Of a stretch of DNA of 64,000 bases, positions 1 to 8,465 are shown piece by piece. The stretch covers positions 434,001-498,000 of the forward strand of contig QKPN01000001.1 in assembly GCA_003258405.1 (NCBI GenBank), given 5' to 3'. A model generated the notes under the pieces. The model was not told the origin of the DNA and ran no database searches. It saw only the letters and a program-made list of their open reading frames with translations. Made by a program: the position numbers and the translations under genes. Origin of the DNA: Rhodobacteraceae bacterium DSL-40 (GTDB lineage: Bacteria > Pseudomonadota > Alphaproteobacteria > Rhodobacterales > Rhodobacteraceae). How positions within the stretch are numbered: the stretch's first letter is position 1; every line of letters begins with the position of its first letter.

Positions 1-1
1 G

Positions 2-424
2 GCCCGCGGGCTCGCGCTCGCGCTCGGCCGTCCCGCGATCGGCGTCAGCCTCTTCGAGGCGCTCGCCCATGGCCGCCCCGGCCCCGTCCTCGTCCTTGCC
101 GAAAACCGCCGCGGCGCCCCCTTCGCCCAGGCCTTCCGCGACGGCGTGCCGCTCGCCCCGCCGGTGACCGGGCTCGAGGCGCTGCCGCCGCTCGACCCGG
201 CGACGCTCTGCCTCGGCTTCGGCGCGGCGGAGGCCGCCGGCAGCCTCGGGCTTCACGCGGGTGCGGAGGCATCGCTCGCCGATCCCCGCGCCATCGCCGC
301 CGCCGCCATGGGCCGCATCGCGCCCGACGCACCGCGCCCGGTGCCGCTCTATCTCCGCCCCGCCGATGCCGCGCCCTCCTCGGTGGTGCCGCCCGTCCTG
401 CTCGACGCGGAACCGCCGCGGTGA
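2..424 (+). CDS. tsaB: TsaB, tRNA threonylcarbamoyladenosine (t6A) synthesis protein, C-terminal part
   Basis: The reading frame is open from the window edge and ends at TGA 422-424, so the N-terminus lies outside. The visible part includes ARGLALALGRPAIGVS and PVPLYLRPADAAP, which match the central and C-terminal parts of TsaB. TsaB is a pseudo-catalytic ASKHA-fold protein that partners TsaD in making the universal t6A37 modification of ANN-decoding tRNAs in the cytoplasm. Its stop overlaps the start of the next gene (GTGA), giving the tsaB-rimI arrangement often seen in alphaproteobacteria. Family assignment rests on the C-terminal motifs only. Confidence 0.85.
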   Translation, partial: ARGLALALGRPAIGVSLFEALAHGRPGPVLVLAENRRGAPFAQAFRDGVPLAPPVTGLEALPPLDPATLCLGFGAAEAAGSLGLHAGAEASLADPRAIAAAAMGRIAPDAPRPVPLYLRPADAAPSSVVPPVLLDAEPPR

Positions 425-843
425 ACCCCGATGCGCTCGCCCGCATCCACGCGCTGAGCTTCACCGACACCCCCCGCCCCTGGACCCGCGACGAGTTTGC
501 CGCCCTCGAAGGCCAGCCGGGCGTCCTCCTCCTCTGCCGCCCCGAGGGCTTCGCGCTCGGCCGCATCGCCGGGCCGGAGGCCGAGCTGCTCACCCTCGCC
601 GTCGATCCGGCCGCGCGACGCAGGGGCATCGCGCGAAGCCTTCTCGCGGAGCTTGAGGAAACGGCCTCAAGCCACGGCGTGGTCGAGATATTTCTCGAGG
701 TTGCAACCATCAACACCGCGGCCCGCGCGCTCTACGAGGCCGCGGGCTACGCCATGGCGGGCCGCCGGCCGCGCTACTATGCCCGAGCGGGCGCCCCGGC
801 GGTCGATGCGATCGTCCTGCGCAAGGATCTCTCCCCGCGCTGA
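421..843 (+). CDS. rimI: RimI-type GNAT N-acetyltransferase
   Basis: 140 residues, GTG start overlapping the tsaB stop by four bases, so the two are probably translationally coupled. It has the GNAT acetyl-CoA binding signature: a beta-strand TLAV followed by RRRGIARSLL (the R-x-x-G-x-G/A loop, about residues 66-75), then NTAARALYEAAGY near the C-terminus. RimI acetylates the N-terminus of ribosomal protein S18 in enterobacteria. In alphaproteobacteria the tsaB-linked homologue is named by context and its substrate is less certain. The next gene is 185 bases away and belongs to a different unit. Confidence 0.85.
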   Translation: MNPDALARIHALSFTDTPRPWTRDEFAALEGQPGVLLLCRPEGFALGRIAGPEAELLTLAVDPAARRRGIARSLLAELEETASSHGVVEIFLEVATINTAARALYEAAGYAMAGRRPRYYARAGAPAVDAIVLRKDLSPR

Positions 844-1028
844 GCTGCCGGCCCGCCTTCGCCCGCCGCCGCAGCGCCACGATCTGCCAGCGCAATTTCC
901 GCGTCCCAAAATCAAACCCATTGACCGGTTCCGGGGCTTCGGCCTTTATGGTCTGCAAACCTTTCGGTCCGCGCGGGTGGGGTTCCGGCGGATCGGCGGC
1001 TTGGCATTTTCCTCGGAGGAACATTGGG

Positions 1029-2030
1029 ATGACTTTTGCAAGGACCCTCGTCTCGGCGGCCGCACTGCTTCTCTCTGCCGGCGCTGTCTGGGCGGAGGAC
1101 GCAAACCCGGCGGTGATCTTCGATCTCGGCGGCAAGTTCGACCGCTCCTTCAACCAGGCGTCCTTCGAGGGGGCCGAGCGCTTCAAGGAAGAGACCGGCA
1201 TCGGCTACCGCGAATTCGAGCTGCAGTCCGACGCGCAGCGCGAACAGGCCCTGCGCCGCTTCGCCCAGCAGGGCTACGACCCGGTGGTGGTGGCGGGCTT
1301 CTCCAACGCCTCGGCGATGGAAACCGTCGCCGCCGAATTTCCCGACACCCGCTTCGTGCTCATCGACGCGGTGGTGGATCTCCCCAATGTCCGCTCGGTG
1401 GTCTTCTCCGAGCATGAGGGCTCCTATCTGGTCGGCATGCTCGCCGCGATGGCCTCGAAGACCGGTAAGGTGGGCTTCGTCGGCGGCATGGACATCCCCC
1501 TCATCCGCAAGTTCGCCTGCGGCTACGTCCAGGGCGTGAAGGCGGTCAACCCGGATGCGGAAGTGTTCCAGAACATGACCGGCAGCACCGGCGCGGCCTG
1601 GAACGATCCGGTGCGCGGCGGCGAGCTCGCCAAGAGCCAGATCGACCGCGGCGCCGACGTGATCTACCACGCCGCCGGCGGCACCGGCATCGGCGTGCTC
1701 CAGGCGGCGGCGGATGCGGGCGTGCTCGGCATCGGCGTCGATTCCAACCAGGATTACCTCCACCCCGGCAACATGCTCACCTCGATGCTCAAGCGCGTGG
1801 ACAACGCCGTCTACGACGCGATGATGGATGTCCAGAACGGCGACTGGTCCACCGGTGTCGAGGTGATGGGCCTCGCGCAGGACGGCGTCGGCTATTCCGT
1901 CGACGAATTCAACGAGGCGCTGATCACCGAGGAGATGCTCACCACGACCGACCAGGCCAGGACCGAGATCATCAGCGGCGAGATCGAGGTCCACGACTAC
2001 ATGTCGGACGACAGCTGCCCGGCGAGCTGA
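1029..2030 (+). CDS. BMP-family ABC transporter substrate-binding protein (nucleoside type)
   Basis: 333 residues from ATG 1029, chosen because GGAGGA (1015-1020) lies 8 bases upstream and the protein then opens with a clean signal peptide (MTFARTLVSAAALLLSAGAVWA, cleavage near residue 22). No lipobox cysteine is seen, so it is a soluble periplasmic protein. FDLGGKFDRSFNQASFEGAE near the mature N-terminus is typical of the BMP/PnrA family, which binds purine nucleosides. It is the first gene of a cassette with an ATPase, two permeases and purine nucleoside phosphorylase, which supports nucleoside uptake. The exact ligand is inferred. Confidence 0.9.
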   Translation: MTFARTLVSAAALLLSAGAVWAEDANPAVIFDLGGKFDRSFNQASFEGAERFKEETGIGYREFELQSDAQREQALRRFAQQGYDPVVVAGFSNASAMETVAAEFPDTRFVLIDAVVDLPNVRSVVFSEHEGSYLVGMLAAMASKTGKVGFVGGMDIPLIRKFACGYVQGVKAVNPDAEVFQNMTGSTGAAWNDPVRGGELAKSQIDRGADVIYHAAGGTGIGVLQAAADAGVLGIGVDSNQDYLHPGNMLTSMLKRVDNAVYDAMMDVQNGDWSTGVEVMGLAQDGVGYSVDEFNEALITEEMLTTTDQARTEIISGEIEVHDYMSDDSCPAS

Positions 2031-2041
2031 GGCGCACGCCG

Positions 2042-3622
2042 GTGCCGCCGCAACCCGGATCCCCCGCCGGCGGGGCGGCCTTCGCCCCCCTCGCCATCGA
2101 GCTCTCGGGCATCTCCAAGAGCTTCGGCGCGGTCCAGGCCAACCGCGACATCCACCTCGCCGTCCGCCGCGGCACCATCCACGGCATCGTCGGCGAGAAC
2201 GGCGCGGGCAAATCGACGCTCATGTCGATCCTCTACGGCTTCTACGAGGCCGATGCGGGCGAGATCCGCATCAACGGCCGCGCCACGCCGATCCGCGACA
2301 GCCAGGCCGCGATCGCGGCCGGCATCGGCATGGTCCATCAGCACTTCATGCTGGTCGAACCCTTCACCGTGCTCGAGAACGTCATACTCGGCGCCGAGAA
2401 CGGCCCGCTGCTGCGCCCCTCGCTCGCCAGGGCCCGCACCGAGCTCACCCGGCTCGCGAAGGAATACGAGCTCCAGGTCGATCCCGACGCGGTGGTGGGC
2501 GAGCTCTCCGTGGGCTTCCAGCAGCGGGTGGAGATCCTGAAGGCGCTCTACCGCGAGTGCGACATCCTCATCCTCGACGAGCCCACCGGCGTGCTCACGC
2601 CCGCCGAGGCCGATCACCTCTTCCGCATCCTCGAGCACCTCAAGTCCGAGGGGAAGACCATCCTGCTCATCACCCACAAGCTCCGCGAGATCATGGCCGC
2701 CACCGACGAGGTGAGCGTGATGCGCCGGGGCGAGATGGTCCGGACCCTCACCACCGCCGAAACCAGCCCCGCCGAGCTCGCCGAGCTCATGGTCGGCCGC
2801 CGCGTGCTGCTCCGGGTGGAAAAGACGCCCGCGACCCCCGGCCCGGTCCTCCTCGAGACCCGCGACCTCTCGCTCACCGACGCCAAGGGCGTCGAGCGCC
2901 TGCGCGCGGTGAGCCTCGAGGTGCGGGCCGGCGAGATCCTCGGCATCGCGGGCGTCGCCGGCAACGGCCAGTCCGAGCTCCTCGAGGTGCTGGCGGGGAT
3001 CGCGCCCGCCACCTCCGGCGAGGTCCGCCTCAAGGGCGAGCCGCTCGACATCTCGCGCACCACCAATGCCGACGACCGCCGCCGCCGCGGCATCGCCCAT
3101 GTCCCCGAGGACCGCCACCGCCGCGGCCTCGTCATGCCCTACCAGACCTGGGAAAACACCAGCTTCGGCTACCACGACCTGCCGAAGTTCTGCGCCCATC
3201 TCGGCCTCATGAAGGGCGATGCGATGCGCGAGGACGCCCGCGGCAAGATCGAGCGCTTCGACATCCGCCCGCCCGATCCCAACCTCAAGGCCGCCAACTT
3301 CTCCGGCGGCAACCAGCAGAAGATCGTGCTCGCCCGCGAGATCGAATGCGGCCCCGACGTGCTCCTGATCGGCCAGCCGACCCGCGGTGTCGATATCGGC
3401 GCCATCGAGTTCATCCACCGCCAGATCGTCGCCCTGCGCGACGCGGGCAAGGCGATCATCCTCGTCTCGGTCGAGCTCGACGAGATCCAGGCGCTCTCCG
3501 ACCGCATCGTGGTGATGTTCGACGGCCGCGTCTCCGGCACGCGGCAGGCCGCCGACACCGACGAGCGCGAGCTCGGCCTGCTCATGGCCGGGATCGAGCC
3601 GGACAAGGGAGCGGCCGCATGA
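2042..3622 (+). CDS. ABC transporter ATP-binding protein with two nucleotide-binding domains (BMP/nucleoside type)
   Basis: 526 residues with two fused ATPase domains. The first has Walker A GENGAGKST (51-59), signature LSVGFQQRVEILKAL, Walker B ILILDEPTGVLTP and switch LLITHKL. The second has a degenerate Walker A region GVAGNGQSE, a canonical signature SGGNQQKIVLAREI and Walker B VLLIGQPTRGVD. This double-domain layout is standard for sugar and BMP-type nucleoside importers (RbsA/YufO type), where the second site is often degenerate. A GTG start at 2042 is used because no in-frame ATG lies near. The stop overlaps the next start as ATGA, so it is coupled to the permease genes. Confidence 0.93.
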   Translation: MPPQPGSPAGGAAFAPLAIELSGISKSFGAVQANRDIHLAVRRGTIHGIVGENGAGKSTLMSILYGFYEADAGEIRINGRATPIRDSQAAIAAGIGMVHQHFMLVEPFTVLENVILGAENGPLLRPSLARARTELTRLAKEYELQVDPDAVVGELSVGFQQRVEILKALYRECDILILDEPTGVLTPAEADHLFRILEHLKSEGKTILLITHKLREIMAATDEVSVMRRGEMVRTLTTAETSPAELAELMVGRRVLLRVEKTPATPGPVLLETRDLSLTDAKGVERLRAVSLEVRAGEILGIAGVAGNGQSELLEVLAGIAPATSGEVRLKGEPLDISRTTNADDRRRRGIAHVPEDRHRRGLVMPYQTWENTSFGYHDLPKFCAHLGLMKGDAMREDARGKIERFDIRPPDPNLKAANFSGGNQQKIVLAREIECGPDVLLIGQPTRGVDIGAIEFIHRQIVALRDAGKAIILVSVELDEIQALSDRIVVMFDGRVSGTRQAADTDERELGLLMAGIEPDKGAAA

Positions 3623-4716
3623 ACACGAGCCTGCCCCGCTGGGTCGATCTCGGCCTCATTCCCGCCCTCAACCTCACGCTCGCCTTCCTCGTCGCGGGCC
3701 TCGTCGTGGTCTTCATCGGCGAAAACCCGGTCCAGGCGCTCCGCTTCCTCGTCGTCGGCTCGCTCGGCTCCTCCTACGGCATCGGCTTCACGCTGTTCTA
3801 CGCCACCACCTTCGTCTTCACCGGCCTCTCGGTCGCCATCGCCTTCCACGCCGGGCTCTTCAACATCGGCGGCGAAGGCCAGGCCGCGCTCGGCGGCATC
3901 GGCGCGACGCTGGTCTGCCTCGCCGTGCCCTGGCCGCACTGGACCCTCGCGCTCCCCTTCGCCCTCCTCGGCGCCGGGCTCTTCGGCGCCGCCTGGGCCT
4001 TCCTTCCGGGCTACCTGCAGGCCAAGCGCGGCAGCCATGTCGTCATCACCACCATCATGTTCAACTTCATCGCCTCGGCGCTGGTGGTCTACCTCCTGGT
4101 CAACGTCATGAAGGTGCCGGGCTCGATGTCGCCCGAAACCCGCAACTTCGCGCCGGGCACCCACCTGCCCTTCATGCACGAGATGCTCGGCGCCATCGGC
4201 ATCACCGTCGCCAAGACCCCGATGAACCTCTCGGCCCTGCTGGCGCTCCTCGCCGCCTTCCTCACCTGGGTGCTGATCTGGCGCACCCGGCTCGGCTACG
4301 AGATGCGCGCCTTCGGCTTCTCCGAACCCGCCGCGGTCTATGCCGGCATCGACCCGGTGAAGATCACCGTCATCGCCATGGTGCTCTCGGGGGCGATGGC
4401 GGGCATGATGGCGCTCAACGTCGTCATGGGCTTCCAGCACCGGCTGGTGCTCGACTATGTCGGCGGCGCGGGCTTCGTCGGCATCGCGGTCTCGCTCATG
4501 GGCCGCTCGCATCCCCTCGGCGTCGTGCTCGCCGCGATCCTCTTCGGCATCCTCTACCAGGGCGGCGCCGAGCTGGCCTTCGAAATGCCCAACATCAGCC
4601 GCGAGATGATCGTGGTGATCCAGGCCCTCGTCATCCTCTTCACCGGCGCGCTCGAGAACCTCGTGCGCATCCCCATGCAGCGGCTCTTCGCCCGCTCCCG
4701 CACGAGGGCCGCGTGA
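3619..4716 (+). CDS. ABC transporter permease (BMP/nucleoside type), first subunit
   Basis: 365 residues, ATG overlapping the ATPase stop by four bases. The protein is strongly hydrophobic, with about 9-10 predicted membrane segments. It carries the family hallmark HAGLFNIGGEGQ, found in the large permease of BMP-family (YufP-like) transporters and the related branched-chain amino acid permeases. It should form a heterodimeric membrane channel with the following gene, with the double ATPase beneath. The reading frame ends in TGATG shared with the second permease. Function within the nucleoside cassette is assigned with good confidence; the substrate is inferred. Confidence 0.92.
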   Translation: MNTSLPRWVDLGLIPALNLTLAFLVAGLVVVFIGENPVQALRFLVVGSLGSSYGIGFTLFYATTFVFTGLSVAIAFHAGLFNIGGEGQAALGGIGATLVCLAVPWPHWTLALPFALLGAGLFGAAWAFLPGYLQAKRGSHVVITTIMFNFIASALVVYLLVNVMKVPGSMSPETRNFAPGTHLPFMHEMLGAIGITVAKTPMNLSALLALLAAFLTWVLIWRTRLGYEMRAFGFSEPAAVYAGIDPVKITVIAMVLSGAMAGMMALNVVMGFQHRLVLDYVGGAGFVGIAVSLMGRSHPLGVVLAAILFGILYQGGAELAFEMPNISREMIVVIQALVILFTGALENLVRIPMQRLFARSRTRAA

Positions 4717-5681
4717 TGGAGCTCGAGATCCTCCTGCAGATCGCCGGCTCGAGCCTGCGCCTCGCCACCCCGCTGCTCCTCGCCTGCCTCGCCGGGCTCT
4801 ATTCCGAGCGGGCGGGCATCTTCGACATCGGGCTCGAGGGCAAGATGCTCGCCGCCGCCTTCATGGCCGGCGCCGTCGCCGCCGTCACCGGCTCGGCCTG
4901 GGTCGGGCTGCTTGCGGGCATCGCCGCCTCGATGGTGCTCTCGCTCATCCACGGGCTCGCCTCGATCACGCTGAAGGGCAACCAGCTCATCTCCGGGGTG
5001 GCGATCAACTTCCTCGCCTCCGGCCTCACCGCGCTCGTCGGGCAGAACTGGTTCCACCAGGGCGGCCAGACGCCGCAGCTCACCGCCGGCGGCCGCTTCC
5101 TCGCGCTCGAGCTCCCGCTCACCGAAACGCTCGCGCCGATCCCGGTGATCGGCCCGATCTACCAGCACCTGATCTCGGGCCACAACATCCTCGTCTATCT
5201 CGCGCTCGCCGCCGTCCCCGCCACCTGGTGGGTGCTCTTCCGTACCCGCTTCGGGCTGCGCCTGCGCGCGGTCGGCGAGAACCCGGGCGCGGTCGATACC
5301 GCCGGCATCTCCGTCGTCCGCCTCCGCTACGCCGCCGTGCTCATCTGCGGCCTGCTCTGCGGCATCGCCGGGGCCTATCTCTCCACCGGCATGGCGGCGG
5401 GCTTCGTGCGCGAGATGACGGCGGGCAAGGGCTTCATCGCGCTCGCCGCCCTCATCTTCGCCAAATGGCGGCCCTGGCCCGCGCTGGGCGCCTGCCTGCT
5501 CTTCGGATTTCTCGAGGCGATCGGCATCCGCTACCAGGGCATCACGATCGGCAGCATCGTCATTCCGGTCCAGTTCATGCAGGCCCTGCCCTATATCCTT
5601 ACCGTCGTGATCCTCGCGGGTTTCGTCGGCAAGGCGGTCCCGCCCAAGGCCGGCGGCCGCCCCTATGTGAAAGAACGCTGA
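4716..5681 (+). CDS. ABC transporter permease (BMP/nucleoside type), second subunit
   Basis: 321 residues from ATG 4716, whose A is the last base of the previous stop codon (TGATG). A GTG one codon earlier is possible but less likely. Residues 20-45 contain LYSERAGIFDIGLEGKM, the second-permease counterpart of the HAGLFNIGGEGQ motif, and the chain is hydrophobic throughout (YufQ-like). It completes the BMP transporter. The following phosphorylase gene starts 1 base after the stop, so the permeases and the salvage enzyme should be on one transcript. Confidence 0.92.
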   Translation: MELEILLQIAGSSLRLATPLLLACLAGLYSERAGIFDIGLEGKMLAAAFMAGAVAAVTGSAWVGLLAGIAASMVLSLIHGLASITLKGNQLISGVAINFLASGLTALVGQNWFHQGGQTPQLTAGGRFLALELPLTETLAPIPVIGPIYQHLISGHNILVYLALAAVPATWWVLFRTRFGLRLRAVGENPGAVDTAGISVVRLRYAAVLICGLLCGIAGAYLSTGMAAGFVREMTAGKGFIALAALIFAKWRPWPALGACLLFGFLEAIGIRYQGITIGSIVIPVQFMQALPYILTVVILAGFVGKAVPPKAGGRPYVKER

Positions 5682-5682
5682 A

Positions 5683-6483
5683 ATGACTGAAGCCGCAGAG
5701 ATCATCCGCGCCCGCGCCGGCGCGGAGCCCATCACCCTCGGTCTCGTGCTGGGCTCGGGCCTCGGCCACATCGCCGAGGCCATCGAGGGCGTCTCGATCC
5801 CCTATGCCGAGCTTCCGGGCTTTCCCCATGCGGGCGTCTCCGGCCACAACCCAAAGCTCGTGATCGGCACGCTCGAAGGCGTCCGCCTCGCCGTGCTCGG
5901 CGGCCGCGCGCATTACTACGAGGCGGGCGATGCCTCCGTCATGCGCACCCCCATCGAGACCCTGCGCGATCTCGGCGCGCGCCATGTGATCTTCACCAAT
6001 GCCGCCGGCTCCTTCCGCAAGGACGTTCTGCCGGGCGAACTCCTGCTCCTCTCCGATCACATCAACTTCTCCGGCCGCAACCCGCTGATCGGCGAGCCGA
6101 CCGACGCACGCTTCGTCAACATGGTCGATGCCTACGACCCGGCGCTGCGCGAAGCGCTCCTCACCGCCGCCGACGAGGAAGGCGTGGCGCTCCCCTCCGG
6201 CGTCTACGCCTGGTATTCCGGCCCGAGCTTCGAGACCCCGGCCGAGATCCGCGCGATCCGCCTGCTCGGCGCCGATGCCGTGGGCATGTCCACCGTGCCG
6301 GAAGTCATCCTCGCCCGCTTCTTCGGCCTCAAGGTGGCGGCGATCTCGACCATCACCAACATGGCCGCGGGCCTCAGCGACGAAAACATCAGCCACGAGC
6401 ACACCAAGGCCATGGCGCCGCTGGGCGCGGCGAAGCTCGAAAACGTCCTGCGCCGCTATCTCCGGGGCCTCGGCGCGGGCTGA
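5683..6483 (+). CDS. Purine nucleoside phosphorylase (trimeric type I)
   Basis: 266 residues. Purine nucleoside phosphorylase splits purine (deoxy)nucleosides with phosphate to base and (deoxy)ribose 1-phosphate. Visible family features are LVLGSGLGHIAE (phosphate-binding loop), LPGFPHAGVSGHN, LGGRAHYYEAG, ITNAAGS-type FTNAAGSF, SGPSFETPAEIRA and GADAVGMSTVPEVI with the late ITNMAAGLSD. This is the PNP class I (punA/xapA-like) set rather than hexameric DeoD. Placement straight after a nucleoside ABC transporter gives an uptake-then-phosphorolysis route. Whether it prefers inosine, guanosine or xanthosine cannot be read from sequence alone. Confidence 0.93.
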   Translation: MTEAAEIIRARAGAEPITLGLVLGSGLGHIAEAIEGVSIPYAELPGFPHAGVSGHNPKLVIGTLEGVRLAVLGGRAHYYEAGDASVMRTPIETLRDLGARHVIFTNAAGSFRKDVLPGELLLLSDHINFSGRNPLIGEPTDARFVNMVDAYDPALREALLTAADEEGVALPSGVYAWYSGPSFETPAEIRAIRLLGADAVGMSTVPEVILARFFGLKVAAISTITNMAAGLSDENISHEHTKAMAPLGAAKLENVLRRYLRGLGAG

Positions 6484-6551
6484 AATCGCGCCCCGCACCG
6501 GTGCCGGGCCGCGCCAGCCGCGGGGGTGCGCCCCACCCCGGCGCCTGCCCG

Positions 6552-6633
6552 GATTCATGATATGTTAACTACGAAAATTCAATGAATTCAAAGGGCATTA
6601 CCCCCGTTTCACGGTGAAACGCCCCGCTTTCAC
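6552..6633 (-). repeat. ~80-bp dispersed element, copy A (inverted relative to copy B at 63111-63190)
   Basis: Read on the minus strand, this stretch aligns with 63111-63190 over its whole length. One block contains GTTTCACCGTGAAA (26 of 28 bases in that block agree), then about 13 unlike bases. Next is a block with TCATTGAATTTT (18 of 20), and finally a block ending ATCATGAATC (16 of 18). The counts were made by hand. The first block holds a 15-bp palindrome, GTTTCACGGTGAAAC. The copy lies between the phosphorylase and tauE genes in the AT-richest part of a 294-base gap. It has no coding capacity of its own that can be supported. Confidence 0.75.
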
Positions 6634-6777
6634 GCCGGCGATGCCGCCCGTTCTGCCTCCCTGGCAGGCACCTGCGCCACAAGCTGCGAAACAGGCGGCG
6701 AAACTCGCCGCGAACGTCTGGCGCGGCCGATTTCCTTGGGCTACGCTCGGAGGGCGCAGTTCAGCTTTCCCGGTGCC

Positions 6778-7695
6778 ATGCAGATCTATTTGCCCATCGC
6801 AGAAGTCTCCGTAAACGCGCTTCTGCTTCTTGGCATCGGCGGCATGGTCGGCATTCTCTCGGGCATGTTCGGGGTCGGCGGCGGCTTCATCCTGACCCCG
6901 CTCCTCTTCTTCATCGGCATCCCGCCCGGCGTCGCGGTCGCCTCCGCCGCCAACCAGATCGCGGGCTCCTCCTTCTCCGGCCTGCTCGCCCATCTCCGCA
7001 AGCGCACCGTCGATCTCAAGATGGGCAGCGTCCTGCTGGCCGGCGGCCTTCTCGGCTCCGGCCTCGGCGTGATGGCCTATTCCGCGCTCCGCAAGATGGG
7101 CCAGTACGAGCTCGTGGTGAGCCTGCTCTACGTGGTCCTTCTGGGGGTGATCGGCGCCCTCATGCTCATCGAGAGCCTCCGCGCCATCCGCCGCGCGCGA
7201 AACCCCAACGCCGCGCTCGCCTCCCGCAAGCGCCACACCTGGGCCCACGGCCTGCCGCTCAAGATGCGCTTCCGCGCCTCCCAGCTCTACGTGAGCGCCA
7301 TCCCGCCCTTCGTGGTGGGGGTTCTGGTCGGCATCCTTGCGGCCATCATGGGCGTGGGCGGCGGCTTCATCATGGTGCCCGCGATGATCTATCTCATCGG
7401 CATGCCCACCAAGGTCGTCGTCGGCACCTCGCTCTTCCAGTTCCTGTTCGTGACCGGCTTCACCACCGTGCTGCATGCGGTCGAGAACAAGTCCGTCGAT
7501 GCGGTTCTCGCCGTGATCCTGCTCGTCGGCGGCGTCATCGGCGCCCAGATCGGCGTCGTGCTCGCCGCCCGGCTCAAGGCCGAACAGCTCCGCGTCCTGC
7601 TCGCCCTTCTCGTCATCTTCGTCTGCCTCAAGCTCGCCGCCGATCTGGTGATCCGGCCCGCCGAGCTCTTCTCGATCGAGGCGGCCCGCGGATGA
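6778..7695 (+). CDS. TauE/SafE family sulfite/organosulfonate exporter-like membrane protein
   Basis: 305 residues from ATG 6778 (MQIYLPIAEVSVN). An upstream in-frame ATG at 6736 would add a polar 14-residue extension without a better ribosome site. The protein has two homologous halves, each with a glycine-rich motif: GMFGVGGGFILTP near the N-terminus and GVGGGFIMVP in the second half, the hallmark of TauE/SafE (DUF81) carriers. It has roughly eight membrane segments and sits in the cytoplasmic membrane. The stop overlaps the start of the TIGR02186 gene (ATGA), a pairing characteristic of alphaproteobacteria. Substrate is unknown; sulfite or another small anion is the usual guess. Confidence 0.88.
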   Translation: MQIYLPIAEVSVNALLLLGIGGMVGILSGMFGVGGGFILTPLLFFIGIPPGVAVASAANQIAGSSFSGLLAHLRKRTVDLKMGSVLLAGGLLGSGLGVMAYSALRKMGQYELVVSLLYVVLLGVIGALMLIESLRAIRRARNPNAALASRKRHTWAHGLPLKMRFRASQLYVSAIPPFVVGVLVGILAAIMGVGGGFIMVPAMIYLIGMPTKVVVGTSLFQFLFVTGFTTVLHAVENKSVDAVLAVILLVGGVIGAQIGVVLAARLKAEQLRVLLALLVIFVCLKLAADLVIRPAELFSIEAARG

Positions 7696-8465
7696 TCCGC
7701 CGGGCCGCCCTCCTCCTCCTCGCGCTCTGGCTGGCCGCTCCGGTGGCGCTGGCCCAGGAAACAGTCGTCACCGGCCTCTCGACCGAGAACATCGCCCTCA
7801 ATGCCACCTTCGACGGCTCCGAGCTCTTCGTCTTCGGCGCGATCCGCCGCGACGCCCCGATCCCCGAGGACGCCGACCCGCTCGATGTCATCATCACCAT
7901 CAAGGGCCCGGTCCGCCCGATCACCGTGCGCGAGAAAAGCCGCTGGTTCGGGATCTGGGTGAACCGTTCGGCGGTGCGGATCCGCGAGACCCCGAGCTTC
8001 TACGCCATCGCCTCCACCCGGCCGATGGGCGATCTGCTCACCGAAACCGAGCGCCTGCGCTACCGGATCGGCATGGACCAGGCCGTGCGCAAGGTGGAGA
8101 GCGCACCGGGGGTCGAGGACACCCGCCCCTTCGCCGAGGCGGTGGTCCGGCTGCGGGAGGAGAGCGGGCTCTACGCCAGGCTCGACGGCGATGTGAGCCT
8201 CGCCGAGGACACGCTCTTCCAGACCCACATCAAGCTGCCTTCGAACATCGTCGAGGGCGACTACGTGGCCGAGTTCTTCCTCGTGCGCGACCGCAAGGTC
8301 ATCAGCTCGGGTGCGGCCGAGATCGTCGTGGAGAAGACCGGCATCGAGCGCTGGCTCTACAACCTCGCCCACAACCGGCCCTTCATCTACGGCCTCTTCT
8401 CGGTGGCCCTCGCCCTCGCCGCCGGCTGGCTCGCCGCCACCGCCTTCCGCATCGCCAAGCGCTAG
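7692..8465 (+). CDS. TIGR02186 family periplasmic/membrane-anchored protein, TauE partner
   Basis: 257 residues. It has a signal peptide (RRAALLLLALWLAAPVALAQ), a beta-rich periplasmic domain containing LNATFDGSELFVFGAIRRD and REKSRWFGIWVN, and one C-terminal membrane segment (about 232-252) ending in RIAKR. This matches the alphaproteobacterial family TIGR02186, which is nearly always coded next to a TauE/SafE-type protein, as here with a four-base overlap. The family has no proven biochemical role; a helper of the exporter is an inference from gene order. Its stop codon lies in a CTAG shared with the convergent channel gene. Confidence 0.85.
   Translation: MIRRAALLLLALWLAAPVALAQETVVTGLSTENIALNATFDGSELFVFGAIRRDAPIPEDADPLDVIITIKGPVRPITVREKSRWFGIWVNRSAVRIRETPSFYAIASTRPMGDLLTETERLRYRIGMDQAVRKVESAPGVEDTRPFAEAVVRLREESGLYARLDGDVSLAEDTLFQTHIKLPSNIVEGDYVAEFFLVRDRKVISSGAAEIVVEKTGIERWLYNLAHNRPFIYGLFSVALALAAGWLAATAFRIAKR

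Noticed and set aside
2557-4716. A 719-codon frame that includes the first permease
   Set aside because: The first ~350 codons are Arg/Pro-rich out-of-frame reading of the ATPase gene. The real permease starts at 3619 with an ATGA overlap.
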